A program made the translations under genes and the position numbers. This document shows positions 44,746 through 53,474 of a stretch of DNA of 64,000 nt, in pieces (the stretch's first letter is position 1; each line of letters begins with the position of its first letter). Source of the stretch: Enterococcus sp. RIT-PI-f (lineage in GTDB: Bacteria; Bacillota; Bacilli; Lactobacillales; Enterococcaceae); contig NZ_LHOX01000003.1 of the NCBI RefSeq assembly GCF_001297065.1, positions 1 through 64,000 of the forward strand, read 5' to 3'. The notes under the pieces were generated by a model that saw only the letters and a program-made list of their open reading frames with translations, searched no databases and was not told the DNA's origin.

Positions 44746-45642
44746 TTGCATCGAGAAAGTGCAGATACAATGATCAATGATCGCTTTGAAGTCTTTCACA
44801 TCAAAGATCTAGTAGATGAAGACAATACACTTTATCATTACCATAGCTTTTATGAAATCCATTGTACACTCCAAGGCACAGCTGTGTTCTTTATTGATGG
44901 TGCCGAGTTTTTATTAGAAGCTGGCACAATTATTTTAATTCCACCAAATGTGCTTCACCGCATCGTTCATCAGACTTCAATGTCTTTCGTTCGTTCGTAC
45001 ATTTATATCAACAGCACATACTTGCAAGCTCTTTCCACCGCTCAAACAGACTTAACAACTTGCTTTCAATCAAACGATGGCCTTAACAGTCGTATATTAT
45101 CGATTGCGCCTGCTTCATTGACCGCGCTGCTACTACCTTTAAGAAATAAACTAGACAAGAATTTCGGCACTGATTTGGTCTACCAGTCTTTCTTGATTGA
45201 TTTTTTGATCGCCATCAATAAACTAGCTATTGAAGAAACAGAACCCTTATTTCTATCTCGTTCGATCAACCAAAACAAAGATATCGCAACAACGATCAAA
45301 TATATCGATGACCATATCTCTGATGATTTGACGTTGAACAAAGTAGCAAAAGAAATCTTCTTGAGTCCCTATGTTTTATCGAGGCTGTTCAAAAAGGAAA
45401 CAGGGACAACCTTTCATACGTATGTCTTAAAAAAAAGACTGCTTAAAAGCAAAGAAGTCTTAAGAAAAACAAGGAGTGCTTCAGATACTTTTGAGTCTTG
45501 CGGTTTTAAGTCTTATACCCATTTTTTACGTTGCTTTAAACAAGAATTCCAATTAACACCAAAAGAATTTCTGAAAGAAGAAGAAAAACATCAATTAATT
45601 CGATTTGAGCATTTTCAGGCATCAAAACATAAACATCTCTAA
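44746..45642 (+). CDS. AraC-family transcriptional regulator with cupin sensor domain
   Basis: 298-aa soluble regulator. Residues about 20-110 form an AraC-type cupin (YHYHSFYEIHCTLQGTAVFFIDGAEFLLEAGTIILIPPN region); residues about 195-285 form the DNA-binding domain with LTLNKVAKEIFLSPYVLSRLFKKETG and a second helix-turn-helix (ASDTFESCGFKSYTHFLRCFKQEF). TTG 44746 is preferred because AGGAGGGG lies 8 bases upstream; GTG 44737 overlaps that site. It is divergent from the GH105-rhaM operon and probably controls it in response to a free sugar. It marks the right edge of the pectin island. Confidence 0.85.
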   Translation: MHRESADTMINDRFEVFHIKDLVDEDNTLYHYHSFYEIHCTLQGTAVFFIDGAEFLLEAGTIILIPPNVLHRIVHQTSMSFVRSYIYINSTYLQALSTAQTDLTTCFQSNDGLNSRILSIAPASLTALLLPLRNKLDKNFGTDLVYQSFLIDFLIAINKLAIEETEPLFLSRSINQNKDIATTIKYIDDHISDDLTLNKVAKEIFLSPYVLSRLFKKETGTTFHTYVLKKRLLKSKEVLRKTRSASDTFESCGFKSYTHFLRCFKQEFQLTPKEFLKEEEKHQLIRFEHFQASKHKHL

Positions 45643-45676
45643 GAGAAACTGCATGACAAAATCTTATAAAAAATGC

Positions 45677-45744
45677 AAAAGAATCTCCTTTGATCTAAAG
45701 AATTCAGCTTCTAAAGATAATGTGCCCTATGTGAAGATTCTTTT
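45677..45744 (+). terminator. possible terminator after the AraC gene
   Basis: AAAAGAATCT at 45677-45686 and its complement at 45735-45744 enclose a 48-nt loop, itself partly self-complementary, followed by a T-run. The large loop makes it uncertain. Confidence 0.4.
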
Positions 45745-45806
45745 TTCTTCAGTTTTGTCCATGAAAAACAGGCAAACACTTATTACGCTATCGAAAAACC
45801 GATTTT

Positions 45807-46511
45807 TTAATGAGAGAGCATAGCCATCATTTTTTCAAGTAAGCTGTCTTGCGATTCGACAATCATATCGGGCAAGAGTTGATTCTCCGACAGCACGTTC
45901 TGACGTCTATTGAGCCAAATTGCCTGCCATCCTGCAGCTTTTGCGCCCATAATATCATTTTGGTATGAATCACCAACATACAGTAATTCATTTGGCGAAG
46001 CTTGAATATCCCTAGCAGCCTTTAAAAATAGCTTCTTATTCGGTTTGGCAATCCCTTGTTCTGATGAAATAAAGATGCGGTTCTCTGGAATCCATTGCTG
46101 AAGCGCTAGTTGTTTGATTTTCATACGCTGGTGGGCACTAGGTCCATTCGTTATGATCCCCATCGTTATATTTGACCGATAACACAAGTCTAATGTTGCT
46201 CGTACATCATCAAGCAGCGTGATTTTTTGTTGATAAGCAGAATAGCTTTTTTGAAACGCGGCAGCTTCGGTCAAAGTGATTTGATAGCCAAAATCAGCCA
46301 TTGCTTGCTGAATACGGTAATGGTGCATATCAGAAACACTGATCGTCCCCGCTTCGGTGTCATGGAATACTGTATCACTATGGACACGACTTCGTTGATA
46401 TAGTGCGGGGATTGGGATGTCATATAAGGCAAAATGATCATGATAGGCTTGAGAAAAAGGCTGTAACTGGTCATAAAGTGTATCATCAAGGTCGAAAAAA
46501 ACAGCTTTCAT
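45807..46511 (-). CDS. HAD-superfamily hydrolase, YjjG-like
   Basis: 234-aa HAD phosphatase. Motif I is FFDLDDTLYD (Asp10, Asp12), motif II is GIITNGPS, motif III is the Lys in GIAKPNKKLF, and motif IV is VGDSYQNDIMGAKAAG. An all-helical cap follows motif I. The pattern fits the YjjG/YfnB group of nucleotidases or small-phosphate phosphatases; the substrate is not defined. The ATG at 46511 has AAAGGAG upstream; the longer frame to 46595 is unlikely. A 27-bp imperfect dyad overlaps the 5' leader just ahead of the ribosome-binding site. Confidence 0.88.
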   Translation of the reverse strand: MKAVFFDLDDTLYDQLQPFSQAYHDHFALYDIPIPALYQRSRVHSDTVFHDTEAGTISVSDMHHYRIQQAMADFGYQITLTEAAAFQKSYSAYQQKITLLDDVRATLDLCYRSNITMGIITNGPSAHQRMKIKQLALQQWIPENRIFISSEQGIAKPNKKLFLKAARDIQASPNELLYVGDSYQNDIMGAKAAGWQAIWLNRRQNVLSENQLLPDMIVESQDSLLEKMMAMLSH

Positions 46512-46524
46512 ATGGGCTCCTTTG

Positions 46525-46551
46525 CATGACATATAAACGATATGTGTCATG
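46525..46551. promoter_or_regulatory. 27-bp dyad in the leader of the HAD gene
   Basis: CATGACA...GTCATG arms, 10 of 11 positions paired around a short centre, immediately upstream of the ribosome-binding site at 46514-46520. Could be an operator or a leader hairpin affecting translation. Confidence 0.35.
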
Positions 46552-46908
46552 ACTATTGATATTGGTTTCAAACATTGGAAATAAAATTTGAACACATTGT
46601 TTCCAATTAAAATGCAAAAAATATTTCTTTATTCTACTATCTCTACTCTATAGGATACCATTTTGATGCGGAAATCAAATAGAGCACTTTAAAACTGAGA
46701 ATAAATTAAATGAATAAAGTAGATGGATGTTCTATATTTTTAATTATTATCTAAACTCAGTTATTTAAGTCATAACATTGAGCGTCACTAGGGTCAAAAT
46801 TAAAACCCTTATTTTTTCATCATAGCTTTTCGTATCCACTTAGATGTTACGAACAACTTTTATAGTAAAATGTAACACAAAATAGCTACTACTCGTCCAC
46901 TGGTAGAC
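46552..46908. other. intergenic region without a recognisable gene
   Basis: AT-rich spacer between the HAD gene and the pot operon. It contains a weak hairpin with a T-run on the plus strand (AGGGT 46790-46794 with ACCCT 46806-46810, then TTATTTTTT) and TAAAAT-like boxes near 46861-46871. I see no open reading frame with a ribosome-binding site. Confidence 0.5.
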
Positions 46909-46950
46909 AAAAGGTCAAAAAAGATGTACATCCATCCTTTTTGACCTTTT
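46909..46950. terminator. terminator downstream of the pot operon
   Basis: AAAAGGTCAAAAAAGATG (46909-46926) pairs with 46933-46950 with one mismatch; loop of 6. The T-run is long on the plus strand and shorter on the minus strand, so it may serve both directions. Confidence 0.7.
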
Positions 46951-46992
46951 TTTAACTATGAATAGCCCATCATTCAGGCTGAAGATTGAGAC

Positions 46993-48066
46993 TTACTTCC
47001 GATACATCTTCAACTCCAAAAATAAATCATTATAGATACCCAAATACTCAGACCCTAGATTCTCATAGACTTCCAAGTGCTGCATCAGTTCATCTGACGG
47101 ATAGAATTGTTCATCTTCCGTGATTTCATCTGGCAACAAGGCCATTGCGGCTTCATTTGGTGTTGAATAGCCAATGTACTCCGCATTTTGCGCAGCATTC
47201 TCTGGTTCCAACATGAAATTCAAGAAGGCATAGGCACCTTCCTCATTTTGCGATGTTTTTGGAATGACCATATTGTCAAACCACAGATTTGAGCCTTCCG
47301 AAGGGATCACATAATGGATATGCTCGTTTTCGTACATCATATCGGCTGCTTCTCCTGAGAAAGTCACAGCCACAGACGCTTCTTCATTGGCCATGTACAT
47401 CTTGATTTCATCAGCTACGATGGCTTTGATATTTGGCGTCATTTCTCGCAATTTATTGAAGGCCTCTTGCAATTCAGTATCATCCTTACTATTCAAAGAA
47501 TACCCTAGACTGTCTAATCCCAATCCAATGACTTCTCGTGCGCCATCGATCAACATGATACTGTCTTTCAACTCTGGCTTCCAAAGATCATCCCATTCAG
47601 TGATCTCACCTTCATCAAAGAACTTGTCATTGTACACGATCCCTAAAGTTCCCCAGAAGTACGGGATCGAATATTGATTGCCTGGATCAAAACTAAGGTC
47701 TAAGAAACGGGCGTCAATATTATCTAAGCCTTTGATTTTGTTGTGATCCAACGGCTTCAACAAATCTTCTTCCATCATCTTTTGAATCATGTATTCACTA
47801 GGAATCGCAATATCATACGAAGTACCGCCTTGTTGGATCTTCGTGAACATGGCTTCGTTTGAATCAAAGGTTTCATAATTGACTTTATAGCCTGTTTCTT
47901 CTTCAAATTTGGTCAATAGATCCGGATCGATGTAATCGCCCCAGTTGTAGATATTCAAGACTTTGGCCCCCGCCATGCCAGAAGAATGTTCTAGTTCACG
48001 GACACCGAAGAGCAAAATAAGGACGATCGCAACAATGCCGATAAGCAAAGATTGTAGTCGTTTCAT
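46993..48066 (-). CDS. potD: spermidine/putrescine-binding protein PotD
   Basis: 357-aa substrate-binding protein of the PotABCD polyamine importer. The N-terminal hydrophobic segment (residues 5-22) is followed by LNIYNWGDYIDPDLLTKFEEETGYKVNYETFDSNE, the standard PotD start. There is no lipobox cysteine, so it is held by an uncleaved anchor or released by signal peptidase I rather than lipid-anchored. It is the last gene of regulator-potA-potB-potC-potD, with a 4-base overlap with potC. Polyamine specificity is inferred from the family. Confidence 0.93.
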   Translation of the reverse strand: MKRLQSLLIGIVAIVLILLFGVRELEHSSGMAGAKVLNIYNWGDYIDPDLLTKFEEETGYKVNYETFDSNEAMFTKIQQGGTSYDIAIPSEYMIQKMMEEDLLKPLDHNKIKGLDNIDARFLDLSFDPGNQYSIPYFWGTLGIVYNDKFFDEGEITEWDDLWKPELKDSIMLIDGAREVIGLGLDSLGYSLNSKDDTELQEAFNKLREMTPNIKAIVADEIKMYMANEEASVAVTFSGEAADMMYENEHIHYVIPSEGSNLWFDNMVIPKTSQNEEGAYAFLNFMLEPENAAQNAEYIGYSTPNEAAMALLPDEITEDEQFYPSDELMQHLEVYENLGSEYLGIYNDLFLELKMYRK

Positions 48067-48905
48067 CGCAGATTTGCCACCTCCACTTGATTCCGGCGGT
48101 TTTTCCGCAATTTTTTCGAGACGTTTTCTTTACTGATAAAGTAATAACCAACCACGAGAATCATTGAGAACAAGAAGACCAGCGTGCTTAATGCATTGAT
48201 CTCCAAACTGATGCCTTGTCGCGCCCGGGAATAGATTTCAACGGACAATGTGCTGAAGCCGTTGCCTGTGACGAAGAAGGTCACCGCAAAGTCGTCTAAA
48301 GAATACGTAAAGGCCATAAAGTACCCAGCAATGATTCCTGGTGTTAAGAAAGGCAAAATGATATTTTTGATGACTTGCAGATTGTTGGCGCCTAAATCAC
48401 GGGCGGCATCGATCATCGAATCATTCATTTCTTGCAATTTCGGCAAGACCATCAAAACAACGATTGGAATACTGAAAGCCACATGGGACAGTAATACACT
48501 AAAGAATCCCAAACTGAACCCGCGGAATAAACTGCCCACCATTGTAAAGAAAATCAAAAAACTAGCACCGATGATGACATCTGGAGATACCAACAAGATA
48601 TTATTCAAGCTCAATAAGGCTGTCCGCGTCCGACGTTTTTTTGTATAGTAAATGCCCATTGCCCCAAAGGTACCAATGGCTGTAGCCAATAAAGCCGACA
48701 AGAAAGCCAACATAAAGGTATTCAACACAATGATCATCAACCGGGTATCTTGAAAAACAGACTGGTAATGTTCAAATGTAAACCCAGTAAATTCGTTCAT
48801 CGTTCCGCCATCATTGAAGGAATAGAAAATCAAATAGAAAATCGGCACATACAATAAAATAAACACCAGGATCAAATACAGATTCGACCAGCGAAATTTT
48901 CTCAT
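48063..48905 (-). CDS. potC: spermidine/putrescine ABC permease PotC
   Basis: 280-aa permease with six membrane segments and the EAA loop MIDAARDLGANNLQVIKNIILPFLTPGIIAG. The N-terminal YLILVFILLYVPIFYLIFYSFN is typical of PotC. The stop overlaps potD by 4 bases and the start overlaps potB by 4 bases (ATGA), a tightly coupled operon. It forms the channel with PotB. Confidence 0.94.
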   Translation of the reverse strand: MRKFRWSNLYLILVFILLYVPIFYLIFYSFNDGGTMNEFTGFTFEHYQSVFQDTRLMIIVLNTFMLAFLSALLATAIGTFGAMGIYYTKKRRTRTALLSLNNILLVSPDVIIGASFLIFFTMVGSLFRGFSLGFFSVLLSHVAFSIPIVVLMVLPKLQEMNDSMIDAARDLGANNLQVIKNIILPFLTPGIIAGYFMAFTYSLDDFAVTFFVTGNGFSTLSVEIYSRARQGISLEINALSTLVFLFSMILVVGYYFISKENVSKKLRKNRRNQVEVANLR

Positions 48906-49711
48906 TTACGTTGCCCTCCTTTCTTTTTCTCACCTGTCAGCAACATCACGATAAACATTGCAATAATCAAGATCACACCAATCGTGGAGCCCATTCCCCA
49001 GTTTTGTGTCACGAGGAAGTGCTGCTCAATCGCTGTACCTAATGTGATCACGCGATTACCGCCAATCAGACGTGTCAACATAAACAAGGAAAGAGATGGA
49101 ATAAAGACGGCTTGCACGCCACTTTTTACCCCATTCAGCGACAACGGGAAAATGACCCGACGGAAAGTTTCAAAACTATTCGCGCCTAGATCACGACTGG
49201 CACTGATCAAAGAAGGATTCAATTCTTCTAACGCGTTGAAGATTGGCATGATCATAAACGGCAGTTCGATATAGACTGCCACCGTCAAGAAGCTGAAATC
49301 AGTAAATAGGATCTGCTTTGGCCCGACACCCATGATTTCCAAGAAGTTATTGACACTGCCATGGATCCCAAAGATTCCAATGAAGGCATAAGCTTTCAAC
49401 AATAAATTGACCCAAGTCGGTAAAATGATCAGTAACAACCATAAATCTTTGTGTCGCAACTTGGTCAAGAAATAGGCTGTTGGATAACTGATGACCAAGG
49501 TGATCACTGTGATCAAAAACGCATACCAGACCGAGTTCAGTGTCATGATCAGGTATTTCCCTGAACCTAAGTAACTTTGATAATTGACCAGTGAAAAATT
49601 GCCATTCATATCAAAAAAGGATTGATAAATGATCAATAATACTGGTGCGATGACAAATAGCAATAACCAAAAGATATAGGGTATCGCATAAAAACGACGC
49701 ATTTTCGCCAA
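48902..49711 (-). CDS. potB: spermidine/putrescine ABC permease PotB
   Basis: 269-aa permease with the EAA loop LISASRDLGANSFETFRRVIFPLSLNGVKSG and six hydrophobic segments. The start is TTG 49711, seven bases after GGAGG; the next in-frame ATG (49702) is too far from that site. It lies 12 bases after potA. Its partners are PotC, PotA and PotD. Confidence 0.93.
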   Translation of the reverse strand: MAKMRRFYAIPYIFWLLLFVIAPVLLIIYQSFFDMNGNFSLVNYQSYLGSGKYLIMTLNSVWYAFLITVITLVISYPTAYFLTKLRHKDLWLLLIILPTWVNLLLKAYAFIGIFGIHGSVNNFLEIMGVGPKQILFTDFSFLTVAVYIELPFMIMPIFNALEELNPSLISASRDLGANSFETFRRVIFPLSLNGVKSGVQAVFIPSLSLFMLTRLIGGNRVITLGTAIEQHFLVTQNWGMGSTIGVILIIAMFIVMLLTGEKKKGGQRK

Positions 49712-49723
49712 TGTGCTTCCCTC

Positions 49724-50809
49724 CTAATCTTCGTAGCTTTCTAAACGTGCATCAAAGTCTTCTTCAGACTCATTGAACCGCATGACATGGATATCCTCAG
49801 GCTCAAAGGATAAGCCGATTTTGCTGCCTTCAACAGCTTTACGTGTAGAATGGACCATCCATTCATTGCCTTGTTCATCATAACAAATAATTTCATAGTG
49901 GACACCACGGAACAGTTGGGTATCAACTTCCACCACTAACTTGCCTTTATCCAACGTTGTCAAACTCAAGTCTTCTGGACGGATCACGATCTCAACAGCT
50001 TCATTCGGCCGCATCCCGCCATCCACACACTCAAATCGCTTACCCACAAATTCCACGATATTGTCTTCGATCATCGTGCCATTGACAATATTGCTTTCGC
50101 CAACGAAATCCGCTACAAAGTGATTGATTGGTTCGTCATAAATATCAACTGGCGTACCACTTTGCACGATTTTCCCTTTGTTCATGACAAAGATCTCATC
50201 ACTCATCGCCAATGCTTCTTCTTGGTCGTGGGTGACAAAAATAAACGTGATGCCCAAGCGCTGCTGCAATTCCCGCAATTCATATTGCATGTCTGTCCGC
50301 AATTTCAAGTCCAATGCCGATAAAGGTTCATCCAACAGCAAGACTTTTGGTTCATTGACGATTGCCCGAGCAATCGCTACCCGTTGCCGCTGACCACCAG
50401 ACATTTCGCTGATCTCACGATTTTCGTATCCTGGCAACTGGACCAGTCGCAAGGCATCTAAGACTTTTTGTTTGATTTCATCTTTAGGCAGTTTTTTGAT
50501 CCGTAACCCAAATGCCACATTTTCAAAAACATTCATATGCGGAAATAGCGCATAATCCTGAAAGACCGTATTGACTTGGCGCTGATTTGCCGGCACATCA
50601 TTGATGCGTTGCCCATCAAAATAAACATCGCCTTCCGTCGCTTCTGAGAACCCGGCAATAATCCGTAAAATCGTTGTTTTCCCACAACCGGAAGGGCCTA
50701 GCAACGTATAAAAACGCCCTTCTTCTATATCAAAATCAACACTTTTCAACACCGTTTCATCATCAAAACGCTTCACGACATTGTTGAATGAAATAATTGT
50801 TTTTCCCAC
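49724..50809 (-). CDS. potA: spermidine/putrescine ABC transporter ATPase PotA
   Basis: 361-aa ATPase. Walker [10 protein letters not shown] (residues 38-46), Q-loop [13 protein letters not shown], signature [14 protein letters not shown], Walker [12 protein letters not shown] and switch VTHDQEEAL are all present. A C-terminal TOBE-type domain (about 235-361) is typical of PotA. The start is GTG 50809 after GGGAAGAA. It powers PotBC. It is the only sugar/polyamine-type importer ATPase in the window, but its place in the pot operon argues against a role with the two pectin importers. Confidence 0.95.
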   Translation of the reverse strand: MGKTIISFNNVVKRFDDETVLKSVDFDIEEGRFYTLLGPSGCGKTTILRIIAGFSEATEGDVYFDGQRINDVPANQRQVNTVFQDYALFPHMNVFENVAFGLRIKKLPKDEIKQKVLDALRLVQLPGYENREISEMSGGQRQRVAIARAIVNEPKVLLLDEPLSALDLKLRTDMQYELRELQQRLGITFIFVTHDQEEALAMSDEIFVMNKGKIVQSGTPVDIYDEPINHFVADFVGESNIVNGTMIEDNIVEFVGKRFECVDGGMRPNEAVEIVIRPEDLSLTTLDKGKLVVEVDTQLFRGVHYEIICYDEQGNEWMVHSTRKAVEGSKIGLSFEPEDIHVMRFNESEEDFDARLESYED

Positions 50810-50826
50810 ACTTCTTCCCCCTGTAC

Positions 50827-51369
50827 TTATAAATAAGAATCCGTGACGACAACTAGCACACGGCTTTTTTGTCGCCCGATATTTTTTAATTGATGCGGTT
50901 CTGTGGCCTGATAATAGACCGATTGTCCTTTGCGGGCTTTGTATTGTGTATCCCCCAAGGTCAATGCGATGGTGCCATCTAACACATAGATAAATGTTTC
51001 TGCTAACGATGGTTCAAACGTTTTGTACTCGCCTTCTTTTTCGAAGGTCAAGAGGATCGGTTCCATCTCTTTTTCGTTGGAATCAGAAATCAGCCACTTG
51101 AGTTCATAGCCATTTTCTTCATCAACATAACGGGTACTGTCTTCATCACGATAAACGATTTGGTGATGGGCTTGATCTTCTCGGAAAAACTCTTCCGGCG
51201 TTACACCCAAGACTTCCAATATTGTAAAAAAAGTTTCCATTGATGGCGAACTTAAGTCTCGCTCGAGCTGAGAAAGATACCCTTTCGTCAAGTCGGTACG
51301 TTCCCCTAGCTCTTCCTGAGTTAGATTTTTTTGGATTCGCAGATTACGCAGCTTATCGCCAATTTCCAT
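50827..51369 (-). CDS. XRE-cupin transcriptional regulator of the pot operon
   Basis: 180-aa regulator with an N-terminal helix-turn-helix (residues 7-60; [33 protein letters not shown]) and a C-terminal cupin domain (about 105-178; [30 protein letters not shown]). This type, like PuuR, commonly sits in front of potABCD in lactic-acid bacteria and senses polyamines. The ATG at 51369 follows AGGAGGAG, and potA begins 17 bases after its stop. A 19-bp dyad (51409-51427) upstream is a good candidate operator for autoregulation of the operon. Confidence 0.9.
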   Translation of the reverse strand: MEIGDKLRNLRIQKNLTQEELGERTDLTKGYLSQLERDLSSPSMETFFTILEVLGVTPEEFFREDQAHHQIVYRDEDSTRYVDEENGYELKWLISDSNEKEMEPILLTFEKEGEYKTFEPSLAETFIYVLDGTIALTLGDTQYKARKGQSVYYQATEPHQLKNIGRQKSRVLVVVTDSYL

Positions 51370-51408
51370 AGGCTTCTCCTCCTAAACAGGTGCAACTTTG
51401 CAAAAAAA

Positions 51409-51427
51409 AGTTTGCTATAAGTAAACT
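51409..51427. promoter_or_regulatory. 19-bp dyad, candidate operator of the XRE-pot operon
   Basis: AGTTTGCTATAAGTAAACT, a nearly perfect palindrome 40 bases upstream of the regulator start and likely overlapping the promoter. Confidence 0.5.
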
Positions 51428-51643
51428 CCATGTTTAATTTCACCTTTTCCAGTATACAAATATTTGGAGAAAAAACAAGTATTTTTTATTAGAATACTGT
51501 CTTTTTTTCTCTGTTAGGTGCAAGGTACGCCCCGCGCTTTGGCATGCCAATCCACAACCACTTATTTTAGTGTATCGAAGAAGCCTAGATTTGGACATTT
51601 TTTTGTTTCTATTTAAAAATGACTGATGAACAAAACGTTTTGT
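51428..51643. other. intergenic region between the divergent XRE-pot and yhdH operons
   Basis: No gene recognised. Holds the upstream parts of two divergent promoters and AT-rich runs. A GC-richer patch near 51518-51550 has no visible function. Confidence 0.5.
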
Positions 51644-51682
51644 CGCTTCAAGAATCAAAAATTGAAGCGCTTATGGTATTAT
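51644..51682 (+). promoter_or_regulatory. yhdH promoter region with 26-bp dyad
   Basis: CGCTTCAA (51644-51651) and its perfect complement TTGAAGCG (51662-51669) flank the -35 region. The -10 box is TATTAT (51677-51682). Candidate operator. Confidence 0.4.
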
Positions 51683-51711
51683 GAGTACAAACAATCAAAG
51701 GAGGGTCAGAA

Positions 51712-52701
51712 ATGACCAATTTTTCTACATTTCGCGTATCCAATGAACCGACATTTACAGCTGCTGTGAGAAAAGCAGCATTGACTGATCTACCTGAAGG
51801 CGACGTCCTTGTCCGGGTTGACTATTCTGATGTCAATTATAAAGATGCTTTAGCAGCGAAAGAAAACGGCGGGGTGATCCGCAGCTATCCCATGACGCCA
51901 GGGATCGATTTGGCTGGCGAAGTCATCGACAGTCAATCCGCTGCTTTCTCCGCAGGCGATCAAGTCTTACTGACGGGATACGGCCTCGGTGTTTCCCATC
52001 CTGGCGGGTATAGCCAATTCCAGCGGGTACCCGCTGACTGGTTGATCAAAAGACCAGCTGGTTTGTCAGCGAAAGATAGTATGGTTTATGGCACTGCTGG
52101 TTTCACCGCTGCTTTAGCCGTCCAATCCCTAGAAGAATTACAGCTTGAAGCTTCGGCACCGATTTTAGTGACCGGTGCCAGCGGTGGCGTAGGCAGTGTC
52201 AGTATTGCTTTATTAAACAAATTAGGGTATCGCAACATCATTGCCCTTTCCCGCAAAAAAGAGGCACAATGGTTGCTGGACCTAGGTGCCACTACAATCA
52301 TGACACCTGCTGAAGTGATGCCGGAGAAAATCAAACCGCTGGCCAAACAACAATTTGCTGCTGTGATCGATACCGTTGGCGGCGAGCTGATCAGCGGCTT
52401 ACTACCACAGATTGCTTACGGCGGGGGTGCATTCTTGTGCGGCAATGCTGGCGGCATCAAAATGGAAACCACGGTATTGCCCTTTATTTTACGCGGGATC
52501 CGTATAGTCGGCATTGATTCTGTCAATGTCTCACATGAGGTACGAAACCTGATCTGGGGGAAATTAGCTGCTGACTGGTCAGTGAGTGATCGATTGCACA
52601 CCCAAGAAATCATCTTGGACCAATTACCAGACACCTTAGCTGCCTTGTTAGCAGGCAGCCACCAAGGCAGAACCATCGTAAAGGTGGCTGCCGAGAAATG
52701 A
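51712..52701 (+). CDS. YhdH/YhfP-type zinc-free quinone oxidoreductase (MDR family)
   Basis: 329-aa NADPH-dependent medium-chain reductase, acryloyl-CoA reductase/quinone reductase group. The N-terminal GroES-like part has VRVDYSDVNYKDALAA and PGIDLAGEV; the Rossmann motif is VTGASGGVGSVSIALL, and SRKKEAQWLLDLGA follows the NADPH-binding strand. Zinc-ligand cysteines are absent, as normal for the group. The start has AGGAGGG upstream. Its stop overlaps the coaB start by 4 bases, so it heads a yhdH-coaB-coaC-ECF operon, an arrangement whose logic is unclear. Confidence 0.92.
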   Translation: MTNFSTFRVSNEPTFTAAVRKAALTDLPEGDVLVRVDYSDVNYKDALAAKENGGVIRSYPMTPGIDLAGEVIDSQSAAFSAGDQVLLTGYGLGVSHPGGYSQFQRVPADWLIKRPAGLSAKDSMVYGTAGFTAALAVQSLEELQLEASAPILVTGASGGVGSVSIALLNKLGYRNIIALSRKKEAQWLLDLGATTIMTPAEVMPEKIKPLAKQQFAAVIDTVGGELISGLLPQIAYGGGAFLCGNAGGIKMETTVLPFILRGIRIVGIDSVNVSHEVRNLIWGKLAADWSVSDRLHTQEIILDQLPDTLAALLAGSHQGRTIVKVAAEK

Positions 52702-53450
52702 ACATTTTGATTACCGCCGGTGGAACATCTGAAAGAATCGATGATGTCCGAGCGATCACCAATCATTCAACAGGTGCTTTGGGTCAAGCATTGGCGCAGG
52801 CATGGCTTGATGATCCGGTTTGTCAAATCGATTATGTGACGACAAGAACAGCCAAACAGCCGCAAGCAGACCCGCGCTTGACATTACATCTGATTGAAGG
52901 AACCAATGATCTTTTCAATACCTTGCAGCATCTGCTGTCAACAAAAACCTATGATGCAGTCATTCATAGTATGGCCGTCAGTGATTTTACACCAGCGGCA
53001 AGTTTTTCAGAACAGGCCTTTTGTCAAGCTTTGAATCAGGCATTGCCGCATTTCAACAACCAAGTAACGCCTGCGTTGATCGAACAAGTACTTGCTGCAG
53101 AAAAACAGACAAGCGGCAAAATTTCTTCAGATACTGATCATTTGTTTGTTATTTTAGAAAAAACCCCAAAAGTGATCCAAATCATCAAACAATTACAACC
53201 TGATACACTGTTGGTAGGTTTTAAATTATTGACCAATGTCAGCAAAGAAGCGTTATTTGCCGTTGCCCAAGACAGTTTGCGCAAAAGTCAGGCCGATTAT
53301 GTACTGGCCAACGACTTGCAGCAGATTCACGGAACCCAGCATATCGGGTATTTATTGAATCAAGCTGGCGAAGTTGCCCAAGGAAAAACCAAAGCCGAAC
53401 TGGCCGCTTTGATCGTCACGACACTGCAACATGACCTGCACTCTGCCTAA
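52698..53450 (+). CDS. coaB: phosphopantothenate-cysteine ligase
   Basis: 250-aa stand-alone CoaB, the CTP-dependent enzyme joining 4'-phosphopantothenate and cysteine in CoA synthesis. The N-terminus ILITAGGTSERIDDVRAITNHSTGALG is the canonical nucleotide and substrate motif, and LLVGFKLLTN with a Lys in the KSQADYVLAND region is also conserved. In most bacteria CoaB is fused to CoaC; the split form is typical of streptococci and enterococci. It is 24 bases upstream of coaC. Confidence 0.94.
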   Translation: MNILITAGGTSERIDDVRAITNHSTGALGQALAQAWLDDPVCQIDYVTTRTAKQPQADPRLTLHLIEGTNDLFNTLQHLLSTKTYDAVIHSMAVSDFTPAASFSEQAFCQALNQALPHFNNQVTPALIEQVLAAEKQTSGKISSDTDHLFVILEKTPKVIQIIKQLQPDTLLVGFKLLTNVSKEALFAVAQDSLRKSQADYVLANDLQQIHGTQHIGYLLNQAGEVAQGKTKAELAALIVTTLQHDLHSA

Positions 53451-53474
53451 CACCTATATAAAGGAGAAACAGCT

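Noticed and set aside
10376-45642. Mobile element carrying the pectin island.
   Set aside because: No integrase, transposase, flanking direct repeats or tRNA were seen at either edge. Lower GC by eye alone does not prove transfer.
45605-45823. Small plus-strand open frame after the AraC gene.
   Set aside because: It overlaps the AraC 3' end and the terminator region, and its composition is like non-coding DNA.
49724-50809. PotA as the ATPase for the pectin importers.
   Set aside because: It is embedded in potABCD with matching domains; multi-sugar ATPases of the MsmK type are the known partners of such importers.
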